A program made the translations under genes and the position numbers. From Anaerolineae bacterium (lineage in GTDB: Bacteria > Chloroflexota > Anaerolineae > 4572-78 > J111): 64,000 nucleotides of DNA. The notes beneath the pieces are model-generated. The model saw only the letters and a program-made list of their open reading frames with translations. It was not told the DNA's origin and made no database searches. The stretch lies in NCBI GenBank assembly GCA_023382535.1, contig JAHDWA010000001.1, forward strand, positions 310,001 through 374,000, given 5' to 3'. Positions within the stretch are counted from its first letter, which is position 1, and each line of letters opens with the position of its first letter. This document shows positions 1 to 8,562 of the stretch, piece after piece.

Positions 1-3
1 GGC

Positions 4-771
4 TCAGGCAATCGTGCCGGTATGCCGTAGTTTCGCCGCTACTCTATCGGCCTCATCGCGCATAAATTGCTCAAAATGGGGATAAACAAACCAGACCACA
101 CCCACCCCAAGCAGCACGCCGGTGAGGAGCCGCATCCAGGAATTAAATGATCCTAGCGCGTCTCCAGCATAGAACCAGGCTGGCAGCACATTGCCGGTGA
201 GAGCGGCCAGCCAGGCGTTTGAGTCACGAAAGCCGTTGCCAATCCCGGCCAGGTCGCTGACCATATGGGTGACGCCGTCGAGCGCCAGCGGCAAGATGAA
301 CAACGGGACAGCCCAGACCGGCAGTGGCCTAAGCCGCCGGCGCAGCGGGGCAAAGAGCAAACCGGCGACAAAGATGGAGGTGTACATCGAAACCATCCGA
401 TCAGACCAGGCTGCCTTCCAACCCATCTCTGGGTTGCCAATAAACTGGCGCAGGATCAGGGGATTGTTGGTGTTTCGCCAGGCGGCTTGAACCTCGGCCA
501 GGGAATACATAGGCTTGGGACCGAAGAGGAAAAAGGAGCGTTGGGGCAGTTGATGGCACTGGGTGCTGTAGATCAGATAAATGGCGCCACCGGTGCGTTC
601 ATGGCCGGTTGCCATCAGGACCGGTGCTAACCAGGGTAGGGTGACGTAAATGCCCCAAAGTAGGTTGAAAATCAACAACCAATGACGCAGGAAGCCAACT
701 ATGCCTCGGTTTAGCGCAGTGGCCATGGTCCGCTGGCGAGCGGATAGTGAGGGTGAAACTGGAGTTGTCAT
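4..771 (-). CDS. DUF2085 family membrane protein
   Basis: A 255-residue predicted integral membrane protein. Hydrophobic segments lie near residues 30-52, 130-145, 152-170 and 213-232. Residues 72-80 read CHQLPQRSF, the Cys-His-Gln signature of DUF2085, a family of unknown function whose conserved Cys/His may bind metal. The ATG at 771 has a GGAG about eight bases upstream, so this start was preferred to the internal Met16. It stands alone, divergent from the lipoprotein gene at 881. The family call is from the motif; no function is claimed. Confidence 0.75.
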   Translation of the reverse strand: MTTPVSPSLSARQRTMATALNRGIVGFLRHWLLIFNLLWGIYVTLPWLAPVLMATGHERTGGAIYLIYSTQCHQLPQRSFFLFGPKPMYSLAEVQAAWRNTNNPLILRQFIGNPEMGWKAAWSDRMVSMYTSIFVAGLLFAPLRRRLRPLPVWAVPLFILPLALDGVTHMVSDLAGIGNGFRDSNAWLAALTGNVLPAWFYAGDALGSFNSWMRLLTGVLLGVGVVWFVYPHFEQFMRDEADRVAAKLRHTGTIA

Positions 772-880
772 TAGCTACGCTCCGTCTGCGTCACAGCCCG
801 GGAACTTTTGGCCTCCAGCAAGCGTCATGACAGCCAGACAGTGGATATACTGAAACATCAAAAGAGAGAGATGGAGATAG

Positions 881-1468
881 ATGAAACGTCATTTATTTTT
901 CTCACTGGCCTGTCTATTTCTCGCGACCGGGCTGCTCAGCGGATGCAGCGGGCAACCAGCTTCAACCGCGCCGCAAGTTGAGCCAACGCCGACCGCATCT
1001 CAGCCGCAGGTGAATAAAACTGATGAGCCACAGGTAACCGTTACGCCACCGACTGAGCCGACCCCCGAACCAGAGAGCGCTGAAACGAGCGAGCCGGAGG
1101 CGCCCATCGTCTCGCCCGGCGGGCCGGTCACCGATTATACGAGCCTGATCGATCAACTTCGCGCTGCCGGAGCCACTGCCGAGCCTGCCGGAGCGGTGTC
1201 ACAGCCTTTCTTTTCGGTCAAAGGTCAGGTCATTAAGGTCAACGGGGAGGATGTCCAGGTCTTTGAGTATACCGACGCTGCCGCTGCTGAGGCAGAAGCC
1301 GCCACTGTTTCGCCGGACGGCGGGTCAATTGGGACCAGTATGGTGACGTGGGTGTCAGCGCCCCATTTTTACAAAACAGGCAAGTTGATTGTGCTGTATG
1401 TTGGTAATAACCAGACCACTCTCGCCGCCCTGGAAACGGCCTTAGGGCCGCAATTTGCCGGCAGATAG
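881..1468 (+). CDS. Putative lipoprotein of unknown function
   Basis: A 195-residue protein with a lipoprotein signal peptide: Lys-Arg n-region, hydrophobic core, and lipobox LLSGC with the lipidated Cys22. Residues 25-85 are a Pro/Thr/Glu-rich linker of the kind common in exported Chloroflexota proteins. The C-terminal half (about 85-195) is a small alpha/beta domain. It resembles unnamed domains in other Chloroflexota lipoproteins, but I cannot name it. A GGAG lies just before the ATG and a strong hairpin terminator follows at 1506-1545. It is probably anchored in the membrane facing outward. Confidence 0.7.
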   Translation: MKRHLFFSLACLFLATGLLSGCSGQPASTAPQVEPTPTASQPQVNKTDEPQVTVTPPTEPTPEPESAETSEPEAPIVSPGGPVTDYTSLIDQLRAAGATAEPAGAVSQPFFSVKGQVIKVNGEDVQVFEYTDAAAAEAEAATVSPDGGSIGTSMVTWVSAPHFYKTGKLIVLYVGNNQTTLAALETALGPQFAGR

Positions 1469-1505
1469 GCTGTCAATCATCCCTGTTGTCGCCTGGTAAA
1501 CTTCT

Positions 1506-1545
1506 GAGCAGGCGCAGGATCAAGTTTGAGCGCCTGCTCTTTCTA
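1506..1545 (+). terminator. Rho-independent terminator after the 881 lipoprotein gene
   Basis: A perfect 10-bp stem, GAGCAGGCGC (1506-1515) with GCGCCTGCTC (1530-1539), has a 14-base loop and is followed by TTTCTATT. It lies between two convergent genes and reads best as the terminator of the plus-strand lipoprotein gene. Confidence 0.75.
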
Positions 1546-1935
1546 TTGAAATTCCAGATTAAACTCTTCGGCCACATCGAGCGGTGCTTTCTTTACCTGA
1601 ACCGTCACTTTCCACGGCCCGCTCATGCCAAAATTGGCCGCGATAGTGTAGCGCCCGCCACCCTGGGGAGTAGCTCTCCCGTTCATATTCATGCCCTTCA
1701 TCTCGGTATGATCGGCAAAAACGAACACATCCGCGTCGGGGATCGGTTGGCCGTTGGCGTCGTTGACCGTCACCATCAGTTCAACCTCGCCACTCCTCGG
1801 TGGATTGGGATTGGTCGTCAGCGAAACTTTTGGGCCAGCTTGTGCTGGAGTCGGCGATGGGGCCGCCGCACCACCACAGGCAGCGAGAAGGGTTAATCCG
1901 GCCAACAGGAAAACGACTAAGAAAATTGAACGCAT
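1543..1935 (-). CDS. YtkA/FixH-like lipoprotein
   Basis: A 130-residue lipoprotein with lipobox LAAC (Cys20), a short Ala/Pro/Thr linker and a single beta-sandwich domain (about 35-128) of the YtkA/FixH-like type. Members of this family occur with copper and cytochrome oxidase assembly genes. The ATG at 1935 follows AGGAG at seven bases. Upstream is an almost perfect promoter (TTGACA, 16 bp, TATAAT) whose -10 box lies inside a BlaI-type dyad at 2005-2021, so it is probably repressed by the BlaI-like protein encoded at 5711-6133. A second YtkA-like protein is encoded at 17618. The exact role is unknown. Confidence 0.65.
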   Translation of the reverse strand: MRSIFLVVFLLAGLTLLAACGGAAAPSPTPAQAGPKVSLTTNPNPPRSGEVELMVTVNDANGQPIPDADVFVFADHTEMKGMNMNGRATPQGGGRYTIAANFGMSGPWKVTVQVKKAPLDVAEEFNLEFQ

Positions 1936-2004
1936 CTTTGTGCTCCTAAGTGAAAAATGTTGGGTGAATGAGCTTCATGAGGCGCTCACATCCATCATAT
2001 GAAT

Positions 2005-2040
2005 TCTTACAGATTATAAGATAATTGGTTTGCCTGTCAA
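2005..2040 (-). promoter_or_regulatory. Sigma70-type promoter with BlaI-type operator on its -10 box
   Basis: On the minus strand, TTGACA (2040-2035), a 16-bp spacer and TATAAT (2018-2013) form a consensus promoter. The dyad TCTTAC-AGATT-ATAAGA (2005-2021, plus-strand reading) covers the -10 box, where a bound repressor would block polymerase. The same dyad recurs at six other promoter regions in the window. Confidence 0.75.
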
Positions 2041-2085
2041 TTCCGCAGGTGAGGGGTGACCACGCTACTTGCTAACCTTTCGCTT

Positions 2086-2784
2086 TCATCGCGGCTCGTC
2101 CTCAAACCGATAGCCGACGCCACGCACGGTGACAATTAATTCCGGGTTGGCCAGGTCAGCTTCAATTTTCTTGCGAATATGGCCCAGGTGAACATCCACC
2201 ACCCGTTCTTCGCCGTAAAAATCGTGACCCCAGACGCGTTCCAGGAGTTGTTCCCGGCTCAACACCCGACCCTGATGTTCGGCTAAAGCGTGCAGTAAAT
2301 CAAATTCAATCGCTGTCAGATCAATGGGCTGGTCATCTTTCCACACCTGGCGCGCTCCGACATCTATCCGCAGCCGCCGAAAGGTTAGTATGTTGCTCTC
2401 AACACTCGCGCCGCTTTGACCATAACGCCGTAGCGCCGCCTTAACGCGGGCCACTAACTCACGGGCGCTAAAGGGTTTGGTCAAGTAATCATCTGCCCCG
2501 ACCGACAAGCCGATAACTTTATCCGTCTCCTCCGCTCTGGCCGTGAGCATAATGACATACACATCCGACTCGCGGCGCAGGTGCTGCAAGACTTCAATAC
2601 CGTCCATGCTGGGCAACATAATGTCCAGGACCATCAAATCGGGTTTAAAGGCACGAGCTGCTTTGAGGCCACTCGGCCCGTCCATGGCCGTATGGACGGT
2701 ATATCCCTCGGCCCGCAGATAGGCGGTTACAATATTTAAGAGGCTCTGTTCATCATCCACGACGAGGATCGTTGCAGGTTTCAC
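2086..2784 (-). CDS. OmpR/PhoB-family response regulator
   Basis: A 232-residue two-domain regulator. The N-terminal receiver has the acidic pair DD near residues 11-12, phospho-acceptor Asp54, the conserved Thr near 81 and Lys103. The C-terminal winged helix (about 130-230) is of the OmpR type. I chose the GTG at 2784 because GAGGA lies eight bases upstream; a TTG at 2799 is also possible. There is no adjacent kinase. The orphan kinase at 25788-26972 is the best candidate partner in the window, and the direct-repeat boxes at 27058 and 59604 look like OmpR-type targets. That pairing is an inference. Confidence 0.85.
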   Translation of the reverse strand: MKPATILVVDDEQSLLNIVTAYLRAEGYTVHTAMDGPSGLKAARAFKPDLMVLDIMLPSMDGIEVLQHLRRESDVYVIMLTARAEETDKVIGLSVGADDYLTKPFSARELVARVKAALRRYGQSGASVESNILTFRRLRIDVGARQVWKDDQPIDLTAIEFDLLHALAEHQGRVLSREQLLERVWGHDFYGEERVVDVHLGHIRKKIEADLANPELIVTVRGVGYRFEDEPR

Positions 2785-2902
2785 TTCTTCAATCCTCAAT
2801 TCAAGCGTTCTCGAACAGGGTTGTCTGACAGCGCCTATAAAGGGACTGTTCCCAGCGCCGCGTTGGCCGCATCAAATCAGGGCAGAAATAAATCGCTTTT
2901 CT

Positions 2903-3817
2903 TTAGCCCCCACTAGCCTTACCCAAAGCTTTTAATTTCTCGTCAATGACTTGCTGGAAAACTTCAAAAGACTCGGCCCCGGCTATCGGAAGATCATTGA
3001 CAAAAAAGCCAGGCGTCCCCCGGATGCCCAGTTGCTTCGCTTCCAGAGTATTAGCCTGCACCACATCCAGGTGTTTTTTCGAGTCAAGGCATTCATTGAA
3101 AGAAGCCGGATCGAGGCCCAACTCCGCCGCCCAGGATTTCAAATTCTCTGGGTTAAAAGCGCCTTGATTTTCACCGTTCTGCCGGGAAAAAATCAAATCA
3201 TGATATTCCCAGAATTTATTCTGGTCGGCTGCGCACTCCGAAGCCAGTGCGGCCCAAACTGACTCATCCCCCAAAATGGTCAGGTGTTTGTAGACCAAGC
3301 GTACCTGGCCACTTTTGACATACGCCTCCTTAAGCCGGTTTTCGACCTCGCTAAAATGGCGTCCACAGTAAGGGCATTGAAAATCGCTGTACTCGACGAT
3401 AACTATCGGAGCCTCTGAAGCTCCCTGGCTATGGCCGCCAGACTGGACGATAGCTACAATCGAGGCGATCGGCGCTTGAGCTGTTGAAGCCGCCGCTCCG
3501 GCAACAGACACCGTTCCCTCAACCGGCCTGGGAGCAGTCGTCCCCAGAGCAGCTGCCGAGTCCAATGTGGGTCGAGCCAGATAGCCTAACACGGCCCCGA
3601 GTGTTACGGCCAGCACCGCCACAACCATTCCGGCGACAAAATAACCCCAGGGACGGATTTGGCTTTCGGCTGGGCTAGTTGTTACTGGAGTCGGTGTTTC
3701 AAGCTGATCGCTATCTGTCTCTAGAGATGTTATTTCAGGTTCATCGAGGGAAGTTGCTGGTTCGTCCGGCAGAGTCTCTGGCTTGACGAGCGAACTATCT
3801 TCTGCTTCAATCGTCAT
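2903..3817 (-). CDS. Membrane-anchored DsbA-like thiol oxidoreductase
   Basis: A 304-residue protein: an acidic, Ser/Thr-rich cytoplasmic N-terminus, one membrane segment (about 58-80), an Ala/Thr/Pro linker, and a DsbA-type thioredoxin domain (about 118-300) with the redox pair Cys148-Pro-Tyr-Cys151. A second cysteine pair in the helical region (CAAD, CLDS) and a cis-Pro loop (GTPGFF) fit the family. The start at 3817 was chosen because AGGAAAGGA precedes it; an upstream in-frame start would overlap the TlpA gene. It is probably co-transcribed with that gene, 58 bp upstream, to handle disulfides outside the membrane. The 18127 gene encodes a close relative fused to DUF3105. Confidence 0.85.
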   Translation of the reverse strand: MTIEAEDSSLVKPETLPDEPATSLDEPEITSLETDSDQLETPTPVTTSPAESQIRPWGYFVAGMVVAVLAVTLGAVLGYLARPTLDSAAALGTTAPRPVEGTVSVAGAAASTAQAPIASIVAIVQSGGHSQGASEAPIVIVEYSDFQCPYCGRHFSEVENRLKEAYVKSGQVRLVYKHLTILGDESVWAALASECAADQNKFWEYHDLIFSRQNGENQGAFNPENLKSWAAELGLDPASFNECLDSKKHLDVVQANTLEAKQLGIRGTPGFFVNDLPIAGAESFEVFQQVIDEKLKALGKASGG

Positions 3818-3875
3818 TTTAGAATCCTTTCCTTTAGCATCGGTTTTCTCGCCCGTTTGGATTGAGAGTCTAACG

Positions 3876-4604
3876 CTATTCCACAATCTCTCCGATAAAC
3901 TCATCCATTTGTCCACCCGTCATCGGGCCGAGATTGATGCGGGTGATAAGACCCTCTGGATTGATAAAAACGCTGGTTGGCAGGCCATGTACCCGGTACA
4001 GGTCTGTGGTCACCTGGCCGGTTTTGCCCAACAACGTCGGGAAAGTGATTTTGAACTCATCAACAAACACCTGCGCACTCGCGGTCGAATCTTGAAAGGT
4101 CACATTGACGCCCAGGATCACCAGGCCCTCGGCCCGACGAGTTTCATAGACCCGCATCAAGTCGGGCATTTCCAGCCGGCAAGGTGGACACCAACTCGCC
4201 CAGAAGTTGAGCAGCACCGGCTGGCCGCGCAGACTGGATAAGGTAATCAGCTCGCCCGTCAATGTCTTCAGGGCGAAATCAGGCGCCAGTTGGCCTACGA
4301 CCGGATCACTTTTCCCACTGCCGCTTAAAATCACAGGACTGCCGGTGGGGGTAGCTACTTTCAGGATGACCGTGTCGGTTAGGTTGGGGCGCGGCAATGA
4401 TTGGGGTAGAGAGCCGTTCGCGGCAGGTTGTACAGAGGTGGAGGTAGCCTTCTCTGGGAGAACCGTCTCGACCCCACTTTGGGGTAGTGGCGGTTTAGGG
4501 ACAAACAGGAACCCCATCACTAAGCCTACGATCAACCAGCCACCCAAAATAAGCCAGGATGTCCGGCGACGTTCTTTGATAATTTGGTCATTCATCATAG
4601 CCAT
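3876..4604 (-). CDS. TlpA/ResA-like membrane-anchored thioredoxin
   Basis: A 242-residue protein with an N-terminal membrane anchor (about 15-35), a long Pro/Ser/Thr linker and a TlpA/ResA-type thioredoxin domain (about 103-240). The active site is Trp-Cys139-Pro-Pro-Cys142 within NFWASWCPPC. Proteins of this type reduce disulfides on exported proteins, notably in cytochrome c maturation. I took the ATG at 4604 (AGGCGG eight bases upstream); a TTG at 4646 and ATGs at 4598 and 4595 are alternatives. A BlaI-type dyad lies upstream at 4674-4690. It is one of three TlpA-like proteins in the window. Confidence 0.85.
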   Translation of the reverse strand: MAMMNDQIIKERRRTSWLILGGWLIVGLVMGFLFVPKPPLPQSGVETVLPEKATSTSVQPAANGSLPQSLPRPNLTDTVILKVATPTGSPVILSGSGKSDPVVGQLAPDFALKTLTGELITLSSLRGQPVLLNFWASWCPPCRLEMPDLMRVYETRRAEGLVILGVNVTFQDSTASAQVFVDEFKITFPTLLGKTGQVTTDLYRVHGLPTSVFINPEGLITRINLGPMTGGQMDEFIGEIVE

Positions 4605-4673
4605 CCCATTCGCCGCCTGGTTACTTGCCACTTTGACGTTGACCAATTCTTTTGTTTTCTCGATATTTTATGT

Positions 4674-4690
4674 TCTTACAGTCATTAAGA
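4674..4690 (-). promoter_or_regulatory. BlaI-type operator upstream of the TlpA-DsbA pair
   Basis: TCTTAC-AGTCA-TTAAGA matches the TCTTAC-N5-GTAAGA dyad at 11 of 12 arm positions except one central base pair and sits about 70-86 bp upstream of the gene start at 4604. Unlike five other sites it has no TTGACA at the expected -35 distance, so the promoter is less clear. Confidence 0.5.
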
Positions 4691-4745
4691 CTTTAAATCC
4701 AAAAATTTGCGCTCAAGCAGAGCGCAAATTTTTTGCCAACGAATA

Positions 4746-5714
4746 TTACACCTGAGAGCTTGATTGAACCAACACAGACAAAGATGGAGGGGTCTGGACA
4801 GTCATATCGGATTCGCTCACACAATGACTGATTTCCTGATGTTTAGCCAGCGCTTGAGCGGGCAAAAAAGCGAGGCTACTCAGGATGACCAGCGTCCCCA
4901 GGTTAATCAGCCAACCAGACGCAAACACCCGCCAGTTGCGCGGTTGGGCTGGATAGATCAGCCGCCGGAGGCGGGCTTCGGTCACGTTGAAAGGGCTGTA
5001 AGCGGCGGTGGAGGGAACCACGCCCGTAACACCTTGTTTAAGCAATTTCTGGAGGGTGCACAGCAGCGGCAAATCGCTACCCGCGTGCAAGATCGCCGAC
5101 CGGTCGGCGGCCATTTCCTGCTGCAACTCGACCACCTCGGCTAAATGAGCGACCAGTGGCAGGAAGAAAAAGGCCGACTTCAGGGTTCGGCCAATCAGCA
5201 AACGGAGCGGGTCACGCTGGCGACAATGGTGGACCTCATGCGCCAAAACCGCGGCCAACTCTTCATCGGTCAACAGGTTGACTAGTCCGGCCGTCAGCCA
5301 GATCCGAGGTCGCCAGAAACCCAGGGAGAAGGCATGCGCCGGCGCAAAATTGAGAAATACAATATCCTCTATAGCTAGTCCATGGGCGGGCAACAAGGCC
5401 TGTAATCGAGTAGGGAGTGTTTCGCGCAGGGGGTAAAAAAGGCGGATGAGGTGTTGCGTGGCCCGCATTTGTTGCCTCAGGCTCAGGCTACCTCGAATGA
5501 CGATCAGCAACACGAGGCCTGGCATAAGCGGATACCAGACAAAGGGCAGAAAGGCGGCTAACTCCTGGACTTTAGCCTGGCAGATGTGCCACAATTCTTG
5601 CAGCCACTGCTGCCCATATGACCAGCTCATCGTCAAGCTGAGACTCAACAAGCCCAGGGCGATAGCCACTAACAGCCAAAAATAAAGATTAGCCTGGCGA
5701 TGGGGTTGGCTCAT
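4746..5714 (-). CDS. BlaR1-like M56 family metallopeptidase (no sensor domain)
   Basis: A 322-residue membrane protein with membrane segments near 11-30, 56-74 and 265-290 and the zinc motif HEVHH (159-163) of the M56/BlaR1 family. In BlaR1-type systems the peptidase becomes active on a signal and leads to cleavage of the BlaI repressor. Classical BlaR1 (about 600 residues) ends in a penicillin-binding sensor domain, absent here, so the signal need not be a beta-lactam. The start overlaps the end of the BlaI gene by four bases, showing translational coupling. A close paralog without a BlaI neighbour lies at 24748-25695. Confidence 0.85.
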   Translation of the reverse strand: MSQPHRQANLYFWLLVAIALGLLSLSLTMSWSYGQQWLQELWHICQAKVQELAAFLPFVWYPLMPGLVLLIVIRGSLSLRQQMRATQHLIRLFYPLRETLPTRLQALLPAHGLAIEDIVFLNFAPAHAFSLGFWRPRIWLTAGLVNLLTDEELAAVLAHEVHHCRQRDPLRLLIGRTLKSAFFFLPLVAHLAEVVELQQEMAADRSAILHAGSDLPLLCTLQKLLKQGVTGVVPSTAAYSPFNVTEARLRRLIYPAQPRNWRVFASGWLINLGTLVILSSLAFLPAQALAKHQEISHCVSESDMTVQTPPSLSVLVQSSSQV

Positions 5715-6133
5715 TGGCTGGTTCTCTTTTGACGGATCAGATTGACCATATCATCCAAAAGCTGCGGGTCAAGCGACTCAACCGTCTCGATCACCCGGAC
5801 CAGAGCAATCTGGCGAAAATCATCGCCAAACATGCCCCGCACCATCTGGTCAAAGACGCTGGCCAGTAGCTCATCACGCGAGGCCACCGGCGTATAAACA
5901 AAGGCCCGGCCCACCTTGCGGCGCTGGAGCACGCCTTTATCAACCAGGCGGTTCAGGACGGTCATGGTCGTTTTGTAATTCAGGCTGCTGCCCAGGTAGT
6001 CAATGACATCCTGGACACTTGGCTCATCCAGGGCCCAGACGGCTTCCATAAGCTTGGCTTCCAACTCGCCAAAGATGTGGGTTAGTCCCTTTTCACCCAA
6101 CTTAAAGGACTGAATGGGAACTTCGTGGGACAT
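5711..6133 (-). CDS. blaI: BlaI/MecI/CopY-family transcriptional repressor
   Basis: A 140-residue winged-helix protein of the BlaI/MecI/CopY family. The N-terminal DNA-binding domain (about 18-85) includes the family-typical stretch around TMTVLNRLVDKG, followed by a helical dimerisation region containing the expected cleavage zone. The ATG at 6133 was chosen because AGGTAGGTG lies upstream. It is coupled to the M56 peptidase. Its own promoter carries a dyad at 6164-6180, suggesting autorepression. Near-identical dyads elsewhere in the window make this the likely master repressor of an envelope/redox regulon. The symbol denotes the family, not beta-lactam resistance. Confidence 0.85.
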   Translation of the reverse strand: MSHEVPIQSFKLGEKGLTHIFGELEAKLMEAVWALDEPSVQDVIDYLGSSLNYKTTMTVLNRLVDKGVLQRRKVGRAFVYTPVASRDELLASVFDQMVRGMFGDDFRQIALVRVIETVESLDPQLLDDMVNLIRQKRTSQ

Positions 6134-6163
6134 GACAACCACCTACCTTTCTTCTATAATCTC

Positions 6164-6199
6164 TCCTACGTATTGTAAGAAAGGTTAGCCGGTTGTCAA
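6164..6199 (-). promoter_or_regulatory. blaI promoter with overlapping dyad operator
   Basis: On the minus strand TTGACA (6199-6194), 16 bp, then TACAAT (6177-6172). The dyad TCCTAC-GTATT-GTAAGA (6164-6180) covers the -10 box. The layout matches the promoters at 2005, 7473, 24702 and 25716 and fits autorepression. Confidence 0.75.
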
Positions 6200-6259
6200 A
6201 TCTGACTAGGAAACAGGGAAAGTGACCACAAGGAGGCGAGTGAACCCATCTTGCTTTAT

Positions 6260-6760
6260 TCAACCGGCGATCAAGTTAATAAATGCTGCCCGCAAGATTA
6301 ACAAACGAGCCAACCAATAGGCGACCAAACCTATGAGCAAAATTGCCGTTAAACCGGTATGGCGTTCTATCCCTTCAACCCAGGCTGCAATTTTGTCTCT
6401 CGGCCCGGCAGGGAGGACCGCAGTGATGGCAATGAGCGTTAAAGCAACCACAAAAAGTGGGGCAAAAGCGTGAAAGGTCAAGGAGGTCTGCCAATCGCCC
6501 CGGAGTAAGGCGATGATGGCTCGCGACAGGCCACAGCCCGGATCAGGCAGGCCAAAAACATAATGCACTGGGGAATGCCAACTCGGTAGCCCGGCCATAA
6601 CCAGGCTCAAATGTAAGACGGTTGCGCCCGTAATGGCCAGGCAGACGACCCGCTTTCGCAAGAGCGGAGCCAAAATTGGTCCGTACAACGCAGATGTAAA
6701 TACCGAGGTTAGCATAAGTCTCTGTAGCACAAATGATACCGAAAGCCAACAATTTTTCAA
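6260..6760 (-). CDS. DUF2752 membrane protein
   Basis: A 166-residue protein with several hydrophobic segments. The motif PGCGLSRA in the central region is the DUF2752 signature (CGLTR-like) and is followed by GDW and an F-H-A-F-A-P stretch typical of the family. Function is unknown. The TTG start at 6760 overlaps the stop of the DUF3105 gene (TTGA), so the two genes are probably translated together. An alternative ATG at 6715 lacks a good ribosome binding site. Confidence 0.7.
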   Translation of the reverse strand: MKNCWLSVSFVLQRLMLTSVFTSALYGPILAPLLRKRVVCLAITGATVLHLSLVMAGLPSWHSPVHYVFGLPDPGCGLSRAIIALLRGDWQTSLTFHAFAPLFVVALTLIAITAVLPAGPRDKIAAWVEGIERHTGLTAILLIGLVAYWLARLLILRAAFINLIAG

Positions 6761-7416
6761 ATAACAGAATACCTGATAGAGAAGGACATATCTGGCTCAG
6801 TCCTTTGATTCTGCACTTCGTCAATCGGCTGGCCTATGCCATCAGCGCAATCTTTTTCAGGCTCTGGTGTGAACAAGCCTTTCCAGTACTGGCGTAAGAA
6901 TTGAACGAGTCGCTCATCTGTAGCGTTCTCTAATTTCAGTTGGACTTGCCACGCTGTCACAATGAGGGGGGCATCCAACCCTATTTTGGGCGCTAAAATG
7001 ACATAGGGATTTCCTAGGCGACGGTTCTGCTGATGCGTCAAGTTACGCAAAATCTTAACCTGATCAGAAGGCAGGTTAGGCCGGTAGGCTAACCAGACAG
7101 CGCCATGCTCCAGGGAGTGCACAACATTTTCTTCGGGGACAGGTCGATCATAAATGCCGCAGTTTAGCCAGATAGCGCTGTGCTCCCCACCCGCCGGCAC
7201 ATCCTGATTGTACGCTATAGTATCCTCAGAGTGCGTCCGCCCAGGATTAGAGAAGATCACCACGCCTTCAATATTATTCCCTATACCTGTCCCGTGTACC
7301 TGGCCACCTGGATAAAATAACCAGACCATGACTACCCAGAAAGCCAAGACGATGCTACCCCCGGCAACCCAGATCCAGGCTGCTAGCTTTCGCTGCCTGC
7401 GCTGTTGTTTGCTCAC
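6757..7416 (-). CDS. DUF3105 protein, membrane anchored
   Basis: A 219-residue protein with one N-terminal membrane segment (about 17-38) and an extracytoplasmic DUF3105 domain, recognised by the HSLEHG motif, a conserved Cys (NCGIY) and a terminal region rich in acidic residues. DUF3105 has no known function. It recurs three times here, each time beside exported thioredoxin-like genes, which suggests a link to surface redox or protein maturation. The GTG at 7416 has AGGGGG six bases upstream; GTG 7419 is also possible. The promoter carries a BlaI-type dyad (7473-7489). Confidence 0.75.
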   Translation of the reverse strand: MSKQQRRQRKLAAWIWVAGGSIVLAFWVVMVWLFYPGGQVHGTGIGNNIEGVVIFSNPGRTHSEDTIAYNQDVPAGGEHSAIWLNCGIYDRPVPEENVVHSLEHGAVWLAYRPNLPSDQVKILRNLTHQQNRRLGNPYVILAPKIGLDAPLIVTAWQVQLKLENATDERLVQFLRQYWKGLFTPEPEKDCADGIGQPIDEVQNQRTEPDMSFSIRYSVI

Positions 7417-7472
7417 CACGCACCCCCTGAAATAAGCTCACCTAATTTTTGCGTTACAAATTTGCTTTTTCA

Positions 7473-7509
7473 TCTTACGTATCGTAAGATAAATACCAAA
7501 GATTGTCAA
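7473..7509 (-). promoter_or_regulatory. Divergent-region promoter with a perfect BlaI-type dyad
   Basis: The dyad TCTTAC-GTATC-GTAAGA (7473-7489) is perfect, and the symmetry extends one base on each side. On the minus strand TTGACA (7509-7504), 17 bp, TACGAT (7486-7481) drives the DUF3105-DUF2752 pair, with the dyad on the -10. It lies between divergent transcripts and may also control the sortase operon starting at 7543. Confidence 0.8.
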
Positions 7510-7542
7510 ATTTTTTCGCTTTCAGCCCGACGAGGAGACAGC

Positions 7543-8550
7543 TTGAGGCTCTCGAAAAAGCAGCTACTCATTGAGCAAGTCGCCCTGCTCCTGGCTAGCT
7601 TTGTCTGGACAATCGTGATCCTGGCGGCTATCACCTTTTACTGGGTTTACCAGGATGTGCAAGCTCGCTGGGATTTTATCTTGAACGCGCCGCCGGAAGC
7701 CTTAGCCCAGGCCGCCCCGCCGACAGCCACCCCTTCCCCTACAGCAACCCTGTGGCCTGGCCCGCCGCCTACCCTGACCCCAACGCCCACCAAGCCCCCC
7801 ACGCCGACGGCTACCCGCGTCATTCCCCTGCCATCTATCTTACCGGAAACGTTTGGCCCCGGTGAACCAACCCCGGTGGTGATTGCCGTCGAACCGGGCG
7901 TTGAACCGGCCGTCCCCCCTCAACAGGCGTCTCCGCTCCCCACGCCTACATTGCCGCTGACGCCGACATCGCCGCCGCAAAATCAGGAACCCATCCCTGT
8001 CTCGGTTCAACCAACGGCGACCCAACCAGCTCCCCCCCCGCCGACGGCGACTCAACCCGTTCCGCCGCCACCGGCAGATCTGCCGCTACCACCCCCGCAG
8101 GACACCATACCCACCCGGCTGGTCATCGAGTCGGTCGGCATCGACTCCAAAATCATCCCCGTTGGCTGGCGGGTGGTTGAACAGAACAGCCGGCAATACA
8201 GTATTTGGGAGGTCGCCGATTACGCGGTCGGCTGGCACAAAACCTCGGCGGTCCTGAGTCAATCGGGCAATACCGTCATGGCCGGCCATAACAACATTAA
8301 CGGGGAAGTCTTTCGCGACCTGGTCAACGTGGAAATCGGCGACAAAGTCATCGCCTACGCCGGCGATCAGAAGTTTGAATATGAAATTACTTTCAAAACG
8401 ATTGTTAAAGAAAAAGGTGAACCCCTCGAGGTGCGCCAGCGCAATGCCCAGTGGATTGCTCCCACCGCTGACGAGCGGCTGACGCTGGTCACTTGCTGGC
8501 CTTATACCAGCAATACCCACCGGGTCATCGTGGTGGCTAAACCGCTTTAG
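7543..8550 (+). CDS. Sortase (transpeptidase), membrane anchored
   Basis: A 335-residue protein: an N-terminal membrane anchor (about 12-38), a long Pro/Thr-rich linker (about 55-195), and a C-terminal sortase domain. The catalytic triad is visible as His249 (MAGHNN), Cys318 (TLVTCWPY) and Arg327. Sortases cleave sorting signals and attach proteins to cell-surface acceptors. The TTG at 7543 was chosen because GAGGAG lies eight bases upstream; the in-frame stretch before it is not protein-like. It heads an operon with a TlpA protein and a DUF3105 protein. The long linker suggests action across a thick wall or S-layer. No sorting-signal substrate was found nearby. Confidence 0.85.
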   Translation: MRLSKKQLLIEQVALLLASFVWTIVILAAITFYWVYQDVQARWDFILNAPPEALAQAAPPTATPSPTATLWPGPPPTLTPTPTKPPTPTATRVIPLPSILPETFGPGEPTPVVIAVEPGVEPAVPPQQASPLPTPTLPLTPTSPPQNQEPIPVSVQPTATQPAPPPPTATQPVPPPPADLPLPPPQDTIPTRLVIESVGIDSKIIPVGWRVVEQNSRQYSIWEVADYAVGWHKTSAVLSQSGNTVMAGHNNINGEVFRDLVNVEIGDKVIAYAGDQKFEYEITFKTIVKEKGEPLEVRQRNAQWIAPTADERLTLVTCWPYTSNTHRVIVVAKPL

Positions 8551-8562
8551 AAGGAGGCCTTT

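Noticed and set aside
4746..6133. Beta-lactam resistance module
   Set aside because: The M56 protein lacks the penicillin-binding sensor domain, there is no beta-lactamase gene, and the operator recurs before redox and envelope genes.
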